Made by a program: the position numbers and the translations under genes. The notes below the pieces were generated by a model. The model worked only from the letters and a program-made list of their open reading frames with translations, did no database searches and was not told the DNA's origin. A stretch of DNA of 64,000 nt from Angiostrongylus vasorum (taxonomy: Eukaryota; Nematoda; Chromadorea; Rhabditida; Metastrongylidae): positions 471,501 to 535,500 of the forward strand of contig JADANN010000256.1 in the NCBI GenBank assembly GCA_018806985.1, in the 5' to 3' direction. Within the stretch, counting starts at the first letter, position 1, and each line of letters opens with the position of its first letter. Below are positions 35,110-44,358 of this stretch, piece by piece.

Positions 35110-37985
35110 AAGTTGCCTCCAACAAATAAGCTCCATGTTCACTCTAGAAGAGACTGGCAAGCTGCCGTGAGTACACCCAGCCCCTATGTCGAATGCCCAG
35201 TGAGCTATGGGTATCAAAAAGCTAAACACAGTAAAAAGAAACGGGCGTCATTCCCCAGACCCCGAAAAAGCCCGCGAATCGGCAGCGTTCGGGTTACCAA
35301 CAACCCGACTCAGACTTTTACGATTAAAGAGATCTGGATCCATCCCGGCTTTGACAATCTTCCTCGTTTACGGGCCAACATAAAACTATGACGAAGGTGA
35401 AGTCGAGGCATTCTATACCGCATGTGAAAAAGTTCTACAGAGAAGACCGTACATTCTTCAAGGTCAGTATTGGAGATTTTAACGTTAAGATTGGACCAAG
35501 AAGAACGTCTGAAGAACGTCACATTGGGACCCACGGATTAGAATGGAACGAACAGGGTGAGCGGCTGTCTGAGTTTATCACGGCGAACAAGACCATTCAT
35601 TTTGACTTGCAATTCTAAGAGCACCACCGTCAACGTTGCACATAGGAGTCTCCCAGTGAAGGGTACCATAACGGAACAAACCAAATCATAGTAAATAGAA
35701 CGTTTTGCCTTACCGATGTCTCTGTTGTGCCCAAACTTCTGAGAGATATCAGACCACCGTCTCCTTCGTGCGAGGTTCCGTATCTCGAAGAAAAGGAGAA
35801 AAAGCCGCTAGATTCAAAAAACGACGTCTTAAAACCACCGCATGCTGAGACTTATTCAATTCACTAGTTGGATGTTAGGAAGATGCCTTTGCCGGCAGAA
35901 TTGATGAAGAATACGATCGCTTCATTCAACATCTTTAAGTTAGCGCTATGAAAGCTGAGAGTTCGAAAGTCACCAAAGAGATGTCTGTCTCCAGAAACAC
36001 TCCAGCTGATACACCAGCGTGGAATCGCACGAGCTGCAGGCAACCGCGAGCTAACGTCCGAACTTGCAAAACAATGCAGAGAGGTGATAAAGAAGATCTT
36101 AAACAGAGAAGAGCGCCAGTTATGGTCGAAGCTTCAGAGGCTGGGAAAAGCATTAGCAAAGCCCAACGAAGCTTCGCCAATTACAGGACCAAGATGACTG
36201 CACTCCGACGCCCAGACGGAACAGTTACAGCGTCCAGAAAGGTAATGGAGAAAATCATTCACGAATACTACTCAGATCTCTTCGATAGCCACGTCCTCCT
36301 TCCCTCAAATAAAATAAAGGAGGATGGATAGGTCGTACCATCAGTTCTCCCCCTTCGAAATCCGACATGTGACTTCGTCTCTGAAAAATCGTACAGCGAC
36401 AAAAGGCCCGTACAGGATAGAATCCGAACACCTGAAGAACCTTCCGCCAGTCATCGTTAACACACCGGCTCGGCTGACCACACGTTACCGGCTTGAATAC
36501 AAGGTTCCTACTCAATGGAAGAAAAGAAGGGACGCGCTAATGTTCAAGAAGAATGATCTCAACGATATCGGCGACTATCGCCCAATCTGCCTGCTGCCTG
36601 TCGTCTACAAACTTTTCAGTCAAGTCATCCTAAACAGGATTGAGAGAACACTGGACGAAAGACAGCCATGTGAGCAAGCAGGGGTTTCCAAAAGGATTTT
36701 GCACGACGAACCATATCCACACGATTATCAGTGAAGTATCGCGAGAGTACGGAAGACAATTCTGTCCCACCTTCATCGATTTAAATAAGGCCTTTGACTC
36801 GGTTGAGATAGCAGTCACGGAAGTCCATGATAGTCAAGGAGTCCCTACTCACTACATAAAGATTTTTCATGAGCTGTACAAAAAATTTCACAAACGAGAT
36901 ATCACCATTCTACAACGATATTAACAACGACGTCGGAAAGAGGGGTTAGGCAAGGCGATACATTCTCGCCAAAATTACGCCACCCTCCAGAACGTCATGC
37001 GAACGTGGAATGGGATAACATAGGAGTGAAAGTCGATATGCGGCAGTTACATCATCTTCGCTTTGCTGATGACATCGTCCTTATTACACCAAACATAGCC
37101 AAGCGGAACGTATGCTTGCCGACTTTGATAAAGCCTGTGGGAAGATTCTTCTTCGACTAAATCTTACGAAAACGATGTTTGTGAGGAACGGATTGGTTTC
37201 CTTTGCTCCATTCACGCTTAGCGGAACGAATATCTCCGAATGCTCCAGTTATATCTATCTAGGTCGGGAAATTAACATGATGAACGACTTGGCTCCAGAG
37301 TTGAGCAGAAGGAAACGAGCGGCTTGGGGTGCTTTCAAGAGCATTGAGGGACGTAGTGAAGAAAGCAAGGAACGCCCGGTTCTGTGTCCAGCTTTTCGAC
37401 TCAACGGTATTTCACGTCTTAGGGTATCCGTTAGAAACCTGGTCGCTGCGTAAGCGGGACGATAGATCGCTCAGCGTTATTCAACGTGCAGTTGAAAGGA
37501 CTAGGAGTATCCCGTGTCAGATATGTAAAGAAAGGGATCCGAAGCGCTGTCCTGCGTCAACGATCAGAAGTCAAGGATGCAGTTCCGTGCGCCAAACAGT
37601 CGAAGATACGGTGGGTTAGACAGGGTATTGCGTACGAGCGACAACAGATGGACAACAGCCCATTGGTGACTGGATTCCTCGAGATGTCAAACGCACCGCA
37701 AGAAGACCGCCGACCCGATGGTAAGAGTTCTTCAAGAAAAGCCTGGAAGAAGGGCATGATGCTCAACGAATCCCCTAGGGCGAGCATATCCCATTGGGCT
37801 ACTCTTGCACGCAACAGAGAAAAATGGAAGATTCACCGGCGTCCCGCTCGAGTCACTCGACGATCAACGGAACTAAAGGTGACAGAGGTGATGAATGAGC
37901 TTTCCGGTAACGGTCCAGATCCCGACTTTTACACCCCTTATTCAGTTAGCAGTGATTATCAACTGCACAAGGTCTTTGTGTGAAG
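35110..37985 (+). pseudogene. RTE-type non-LTR retrotransposon (endonuclease-reverse transcriptase), nearly full length
   Basis: The endonuclease part shows [41 protein letters not shown] and [15 protein letters not shown], then the linker EEYDRFIQH. The RT domain shows EIRHVTSSLKN, HLKNLPPVI, GDYRPICLLPVVYKLFSQVI, QPCEQAG, FIDLNKAFDSVE, GVPTHYIK, the catalytic FADDIVLI at about 37059-37082, KTMFVRNG and YIYLGREINMMNDLAPEL. The C-terminal part shows RSAVLRQRSEVKDA, KIRWVRQG and HWATLARNREKW. The ORF is about the expected size (roughly 900-1000 codons) but is broken by a stop at 35388-35390 and several frameshifts, so the copy is inactive. Such elements copy themselves by target-primed reverse transcription. 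Confidence 0.9.
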
Positions 37986-38779
37986 CCTTAGGGAAGTTCA
38001 GGAAGCGCTCAGAAATAGCCATCCTCGGAAACAACTCAGAAAGGGATTTTCAACAAATATTTTTACAAAAAATCTTTTTCTGGATATACTCACACTCATA
38101 TGCCTCTTTCTTATTTGCTAAGCTCCTATGGGTTCGCAGCTTTTTTCACCTGCACTTCTTTGCAAAGAAACGATATCCTCAACTGCTAACATTATATAGG
38201 AGAAATTTTGCAGTACAATATCAATTTCAAAGCTACAAAATGTATTTCGTGGTCAACAAAGGTTTGAAGGAAGTGTACGTGGTACTACTCCATTGTCAGT
38301 AGCGGTTAGATCGATGTATGCATCCTATTTGTCTATTATAAAATCATACCAATCGCCTGCGGAAAGAACAGTTTTAAGTGGCGATAAAAACATACCCGTT
38401 CGTGTTTTACTTTTGCTGCAAGAACTTGTGTTCGTATAGAAAGGAAATGGGAGGATCTCAGGCGAGTGAAAGACATCCCACACAACCACTTTATGAAAGA
38501 ATGCAACCGAGGTGTTCATGGCAACGCATCATATCATACCATACTTGAATGTGAACTGTGTCATGTTTTTTAAAATGTAGTGCAACAAGTTCGATGAACG
38601 TCATGATATTGCGCAAAATTAAGGACTATTCATGAGAACGAATCAATTGTACGACAGCGACTGCCCCTGCATGAGCCACATCAAAACAATAAAAAAAGAT
38701 CAAGTACCCTTATAGGAAACGGAATGCTTCCTTTTACTCAAAATTTTTAGTTACGAAATAGCGCCCGACATTATTCTTT

Positions 38780-38975
38780 CCATGTTTTAAATTGTTGGGC
38801 TTACGCGAAGTTGATAAACAACTTCTATTCAGCCAACGTTTCGCCGTCCTCGTCTTCATCGGAGCGGACATTCGAGTCGAGGGTCCAGAGTTACTTCTTC
38901 CTCTTGATGTGGCGTTTTCGTAATCGCACCAAGACGGATCTTCTCGCCAGTGGAACACCGCACGAATGATGCATG
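38780..38975 (-). repeat. Family H repeat, copy 3
   Basis: On the minus strand: GGCGAGAAGATCCGTCTTGG, CGCCACATCAAGAGGAAGAA, the hammerhead-like core, then GTTGTTTATCAACTTCGCGT. The order of parts is the same as in the copy at 2.6-2.84 kb. Confidence 0.65.
38829..38868 (-). ncRNA. Hammerhead-ribozyme-like motif (family H)
   Basis: Minus orientation: TCCGCT, CCGATGA, AGACGAGGACGGC, GAAA, CGTT, GGCTGA. It keeps the GATGA and GAAA core elements. Helix I pairs at five of six positions counting one wobble. Helix II is GACG/CGGC, a near-perfect version of GACG/CGTC with an AGGA loop. U4 is mutated to C (CCGATGA). Confidence 0.55.
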
Positions 38976-39464
38976 CGCACCCGGCAATAAGTTATTTTTT
39001 CAACGGATAAGCCACCCTGCAGCAGTCCGTACTATGTTAGCTAGCAAATAGCCAACGGATTATTCTTTCATTCTACTAAGGAATAAGAACATCCTACACA
39101 GGATTCCGGCGGAGTGTTATCGCAACTACAGCGAAGCAAAAAGCTACTCCGCCACCACCGTTATTCGCTGCAGATAAAAGAGTTTAACTAGCTTTCGTTT
39201 GACGGTAGTGTTACCTTTACCTTAACGATCACGACTAATGCTTTAAAACAGCGAAAATAACTGCGCTTCAATTGTAATCTACTTGACCTACAAGTTATGT
39301 GTGGCTACGGACATCGCGACCGCATTATGATTTCATCGTCTGTAAACAAGAAATTCCTCGCAGACATTTTGACATCACGATATTTGTGGAACCATGGTGA
39401 GGCCCGACAACTTTGTCTTGAAGAAGCTCAATCCAACCAATTCACCTGGAAACGCTCCAGTGCA

Positions 39465-39600
39465 GTCATCTCAGGAACCCAGGGAGAATCGACTCCACCA
39501 GCACTCAACGACATTCCTGACGAAGACGAAGAAATCCTCAAGCAGTGGCCGAAGCCATAGTGGATGCAACTAAACGATCCGAGTACAGAGAGTGCTAAGA
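39465..39600 (+). repeat. S4 SINE or LINE tail fragment
   Basis: Carries the S4 3' half: CATCTCAGGAACCCAGGGAG, CTCAACGACATTCCTGACGA, AAGAAATCCTCAAGCAGTGG. The tRNA-like head is absent. Confidence 0.6.
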
Positions 39601-40089
39601 TCCGCATATTGTGGTGTCGGGACCACGTAATTAGTACTTCCTACAAGGTGTTCAGTTTTTCTTATGGAGTGTAATATGATCCAGCAACGGTTCGGTGCAA
39701 GTCATTCTAGGGACCTATTTGCAAAGATCAGTAGTCTCGGCGTCAACAAATTCTTAAGATCGCCTGACTCTCAAATTTTCAATTTCCTGGTGCTTCAAAA
39801 GGCTTAAGGTAACTAGAGGCAGCTTATTACTATGGCACATATTTTCTGGTGTACTGTGTGTGGTAGCTGCGACTTTTTTAATTTTTTTAGAGTGCTGCCA
39901 AAAAATGAAGGTCGTCCAGAGTGTTCTTAACTTTCGTGTGAATCGTCTCCAATACAGATTTTGTGTTTCTTCGTACTATACGTCCATTTGCAAAGTCGCC
40001 TATCGAAATTCTACTTATGTGCACATGTGATACGTCATCCCCCTAGTGCGTATACTAGCATTTGTTTCATTCAGTTCGTTGTCCCGATT

Positions 40090-41415
40090 TTATCATCGAC
40101 AAAAATCCTCGAACTTTTCGCTTATGGCTGTGTCTGCCACTTGAATACTTTGCGTTCTTTACAAATGTCGTTGGCTGCACGTTGGAACACTCCATGGAGT
40201 CATCAGTAGCTCTTCTATGACTTCTTCATCAGAGGAAGTAGTCAGGAGAAGCTGCAACTACAAGCACAGGTGAATGGCTTTGGTTACGAACACGTCTGCC
40301 CAACGTGTAGGTGGTCATTCCAGGAGACGCTTACATCCTCGTGGAGTCCACTCTGCAGTTGTTTTCCTCCATCTGTCGTCGCTTGTTTCTTTATTGCATG
40401 ACCGGCCCATTTTCCGTGTTTTGCTGGGTGTTCGCCTGGATCTCGAAGATGAGAGGGGTTTCGAAAATCAGATATTCGCATACCGGTTAGATATTTTGTG
40501 TGCCAGTTATATTTCACAAGACACCGTCTAAGCGCTCTGTGAGTAGTGCTCAGTATTCTTGACGTGGTCGAACTATCAGCCCACGTCTCTGCTGCATAAC
40601 AAAGAGCTGGGAAGGACCGTTGAATCGAAGAGGTGGGCGCATTTCTTCATGTCTTTCAGTTGGTGGGTGGCTTCTCTGAGATGTTCAAATGCGGCCCATG
40701 CTGCTCTCGGTCTTCTGTCTAGTTCGTCATACATTTCGTTCTCTATGTTCATTGGACGCCCAAACTATGCTTACGAAGTGATCTTTGCAATAAGAGAGCC
40801 ATCCAGTTAAATTTTTTCGACTTCAGATCATGGGTTTTTATAAGCTGGGTCTTCTTCCGATTTGTACGTAGTCCGATCTCTTTTCCCACTTTTCTGAGCT
40901 TACTGATCATCGTCTCTGCTTCTTCGGTCCTTCTTGACATCGTGATGTCGTCAGCGGAACAAAGACTAGGTAGGGATTTTCTATCAGTACGTGTTCCTTT
41001 CTCATCTCAGTCGAATAACTTCATTATCCACTGCGGTGTAGCAGTAAATAGCTATAGGCTTGGCAAAATGTAGATGAAAAATATGTATTTTGGTAGTGCA
41101 GTTCATGTAACAGTTAAATAGAGTTTTTAAATAGAACGGTCCACTCCTTGGTCGATGAATGCTGCTAAGACTGCATTGGTTTCGACACTATCAATCCAAT
41201 GCAATGATTTCGACACAGCTTCTTCATAGTCGATAAAGGTTAGGGACTAGAAGCAGATGGTATTCCCGACAAATTTCGATAACCCGTGGACACAGTTTGG
41301 ATGTGATCCATGCAGCAAAAATCCTTGTCGAAATCCTACTTGCTTCACTGGTTGCGTCTAATCCTTGATATACGCGCCAGGATAATCTTCGTGAAATGCT
41401 TGCAAAGTACATTAA
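40090..41415 (-). pseudogene. LINE reverse-transcriptase relic (RTE-like, second lineage)
   Basis: Read on the minus strand, near 41340-41220 the frame gives the region before the palm (VIEICREYHLLLV). It continues through EAETMISKLRKVGKEIGLRT and NRKKTQLIKT at about 40940-40860, then GRPMNIENEMYDELDRRPRA, WAAFEHLREATHQLKD, HLFDSTVLP and TEWTPRGCKR near 40350. It ends in a 3' segment at 40090-40200 related to the S4 tail. Many stops and frameshifts make it a fossil. Motif wording differs from the 35-38 kb LINE, so it belongs to another lineage of the same broad clade. Confidence 0.8.
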
Positions 41416-41419
41416 ACAG

Positions 41420-42110
41420 CATATCGGACAATAATTACAAAGATTCCTTCGGTCACTTTTCGTGAGGAGGATAACCGTGCGTGACGTCCTCCATGGTCTG
41501 GAATTTTTTCCCCTTTGAAGTCATGATGTCACATAGTTAGCGAGAAGCGTATATAAATTGTGGCTTTTAGCTCTAAGGATTAAGGAAGCGGACGATGACA
41601 TTATCCGGCACTGCAGCTGTGCCTTTTTTCATGTTTTATATCGCACGCCGCATGCCGTTTTAAAAATTTTAGCAATCGTTCATGAACGAAACTTCTACTG
41701 ATTTGACTTGCGAGATCATTGGCTATCGTTTATGAATGATGCGGGCAGCACACAGTACAAAGGGCATGACATGTGCTTTACGGGCATTGCGAACGAGGCT
41801 ATCTCAACAACGATCGTTTCCAGATAACGGGAGAATCCTGTAGTGGCGTCGTCCTTTCGCTGAAACTGGATGCCCCCACTTACATCAGGCTGCGCTGCTC
41901 GATTTATTCGGTCCGAATGTCCTTCGCATGATACTAACCTCATCCAGCTTACTTCAGAGCTTTAGATCTGACCAGTCTATAGCGAAACCTGGTGCGTGAC
42001 TCATTCTGTTCACCGCCTTGTAGCGGAGGTGTAGAGATTAAGCAAACAAACCTTTTCTTTCTCATTTTTGTTTCACCTACCAAATCCTGTCAAGAGTGCA
42101 CGGTGCTGTT
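41420..42110. other. Unassigned DNA
   Basis: Nothing recognisable; the minus frame at 41716-41943 has no family resemblance. Confidence 0.4.
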
Positions 42111-42117
42111 TATCATC

Positions 42118-42147
42118 AGAGAGAGAGAGAGAGAGGGAGAGAGAGGG
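42118..42147 (+). repeat. GA microsatellite
   Basis: A run of AGAGAGAG units with one GGGA interruption. It lies about 180 bp from an S3 repeat. Confidence 0.85.
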
Positions 42148-42324
42148 CTCAATGGATTGGATGTCTAACTCCTCAATCGTAGTGTTGTTTAAATTCATCG
42201 CTTTTATATCACCTTTGTATTTTTTTAATGTGCATTTTTGTTACCTACAGCGTGTTCTTTTCGCTTGTTTTTTTAATCATCCAACACTGCTCTTATGCCT
42301 TCCATTCTTGTAAACCACTTTCAG

Positions 42325-42722
42325 CCTCTCAACGGTCTAGACCCTCAACGTGGCTAGCTGTTCCTGGGTGTCGGGCTGAGATGTATAGCGGGGGAACTCA
42401 TATTCCAGCAAGACCTCCCAAGCTGAGAAGGGGTCCGCCATCTCTATCAGGGAGCCCAATTAAGAGTAAAGCAATGCAAGAATCCACCACTGTCCTGATT
42501 TCAAATTAGTCGCACGGTGGCTAAATCTCCCTCTGATCCACAAGAGCTGTGACTACCTCTGTTGGTAACTTGAGGCAGACTTTGATCAGACAGACTGACC
42601 TCAGGATTTTTAGGGAACCACAAAGGCTAAAGCAGCAAATCTCTGAAAAAATTGGGGATTGTGCTGGGGGCCCAGCACAACCAGTAAAGAACAGGGCTAT
42701 CCAGTATCCAAGTAAGTAAGTA
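42325..42722 (-). repeat. S3 dispersed repeat
   Basis: Reverse S3, essentially complete: GTGTCGGGCTGAGATGTATA, AGCCCAATTAAGAGTAAAGC, GTCGCACGGTGGCTAAATCT and CAGCACAACCAGTAAAGAAC, ending at CCAGTATCCAAGTAAG. Confidence 0.75.
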
Positions 42723-42911
42723 AATCATTATCAGTACCCAGCTCTTTGCTCGCTGTTATATTTTCTGTGGTCACAGCTGTATTGTTGGGGGCATCCTTGC
42801 TCTGTAAAAAAAACCCTTCAGCTCAAGTATTTTACGTCGATTCTTCAATGCTTGGACATCGCTAGTTGATTCTCTCTTCTTCTATTTTTCCATTTATTTT
42901 CGTTTGACAGC

Positions 42912-44193
42912 TCAATGAATCTTCTTGAGTTGCCAGCCTTCAAAATGTTCAATAGCTGTGTTATTCGTTTGATATGCGACTCCCACTGAACGACGAATGT
43001 CGTTGAGAGTGTCATCGAGTTCGAATGCGTCGCGTGATTCGACCATGTAAATTACTTTCGTCAGTTCCAAAACAACACTGTGTATGTATTGGCTAGTTTG
43101 ATTTTTTGGATGCTGCTGTTCTTCTAACTTGCCACGCAAAATTCTTCCCTGATGCCACAGTTTAAACCTCAAATTTGGGTAACTGATCTATGCCATATAC
43201 GCACAACAGGACATGCAGCAACGCGATCAGTAGACAGAAGCAACATAAGTAGAAAATTTATAATGATAATAAAGAGGGGCAGAATTCTTCAATAGATTCG
43301 CGATTTCGCAACAGATTCATGAACTGTTGTGGGGAACCAGGGACATGTTTTACACAGCTAGTGCTTTCGCTGATGAAGAGCTCAATAATTGAAAGCCTAC
43401 TTCATGAAAAGGCAAGAGCAGAATTTAAGCTAGTGGCACAACGCTATTTATTTTTTCGAATGGGTAGAGATTGTCATACAGTACCGATGGAGCACGCCAT
43501 CTCACCAAACTCAGCGGACAAAACTTGGTCTTCACGTAGGGAGAGAGGTGAAAGTGAAGTAATCGCACAATAAATCAAACGGCAATCTTGCACCCAGTGT
43601 AGAATGCAACTAACATGTGAAATGCGTGAAAATATGTGAATATGGGAGGTAATCTCGGCGACAAAGACAAATATCTCTTAACTGTACTTCAGTCGCTCAG
43701 CGCGATGATGGCAACTACAATTATTCGCCTTCGGGTTGCTAACTGGAAAAAATTAGTACGTGTTGAATAAGGGGTAATATGATGTGGAACTTATTGCATT
43801 GTGTTATATGAGGATACTTGATATATGCAGTTTATCCTTCAAAGTAATCACATGGGAAAGTTCATTCATTTTGGTAATAGTCGACCAACGTACCTCAAAA
43901 TATGCTAGTGAGTCCATAAAGGAAAACGTCGCACATATCGACCATGCGTCTAGCAGTGCATCCAAATTTCCATTATGGCGAACTCCTTTTATTCTTCTTC
44001 GCCATAGTGAAAAAAGTGGCATACCATAAGTTAGGACTAGCCATATTCCATTTCTGACCATCTGCTCGTGTTTCTCTGTATTCTTGTGTCTCGAAATAAT
44101 TTTACAGGTACCTAAAACTTTTACACAGTTTATCCGCTCGTTTTCAACAGCTAGCCCTTCCACGATGTTAAATATCCAACACACTGAGACCAA
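42912..44193 (-). CDS. Candidate multi-exon gene, possible membrane protein, unknown family
   Basis: Three minus-strand segments look like exons. The first, at 44111-43894 (or extending to an ATG at 44193), encodes a segment with NGIWLVLTYGMPLFSLWRRR, then ALLDAWSICATFSFMDSLAY, ending FE at a strong donor (GAG|GTACGT). The second starts at 43742 after TTTTTTCCAG and reads LATRRRIIVVAIIAL, a membrane-like stretch, but its donor is unclear. The third, at 43182-42912, reads YPNLRFKLWHQGRI, then SVVLELTKVIYMVESRDAFE, and ends GWQLKKIH-stop. The hydrophobic stretches suggest a multi-pass membrane protein. I do not recognise it. Phases of the first and last segments do not match directly, so at least one exon is missing or misplaced. 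It would be transcribed away from the CRAL-TRIO gene. Confidence 0.4.
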
Positions 44194-44200
44194 ATTTCAG
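44191..44200 (+). promoter_or_regulatory. Putative spliced-leader trans-splice acceptor
   Basis: CAAATTTCAG matches the nematode acceptor consensus and lies 14 nt before the first ATG of the CRAL-TRIO/GOLD gene, with no upstream exon in view. In nematodes this arrangement usually marks addition of SL1. Confidence 0.6.
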
Positions 44201-44214
44201 TTTCTCCCCCTACA

Positions 44215-44358
44215 ATGCCCTTAGGCCCTGAAGAACATGCAGCGGTAGAGCGAGTTCGAGTTGCTGCTAATGGCCAAGACCACGAGTACTGCGAACACGA
44301 ATACAATGTCTATCGGTGGCTCATTGCCTATGAAGGGAATGAGAAAGACGCAGCCAAG
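44215..44358 (+). CDS. CRAL-TRIO/GOLD gene exon 1 (start)
   Basis: ATG at 44215 opens [15 protein letters not shown], and the exon ends NEKDAAK at AAG|GTGAAT. The exon joins in phase 0 to [10 protein letters not shown] in exon 2, which reproduces the family's helix-turn pattern. Confidence 0.85.

Noticed and set aside
34667..35125. 152-codon minus-strand frame with a hydrophobic stretch
   Set aside because: It overlaps the 5' region of the plus-strand RTE LINE, has no splice context and no recognisable domain. It is probably chance, although repeats of it elsewhere in the genome would be worth a search.
43160..43182. Second SL1-like match (17 of 22) on the minus strand
   Set aside because: About one such match is expected by chance in a window of this size on both strands. 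The segment is better explained as the start of a candidate exon.
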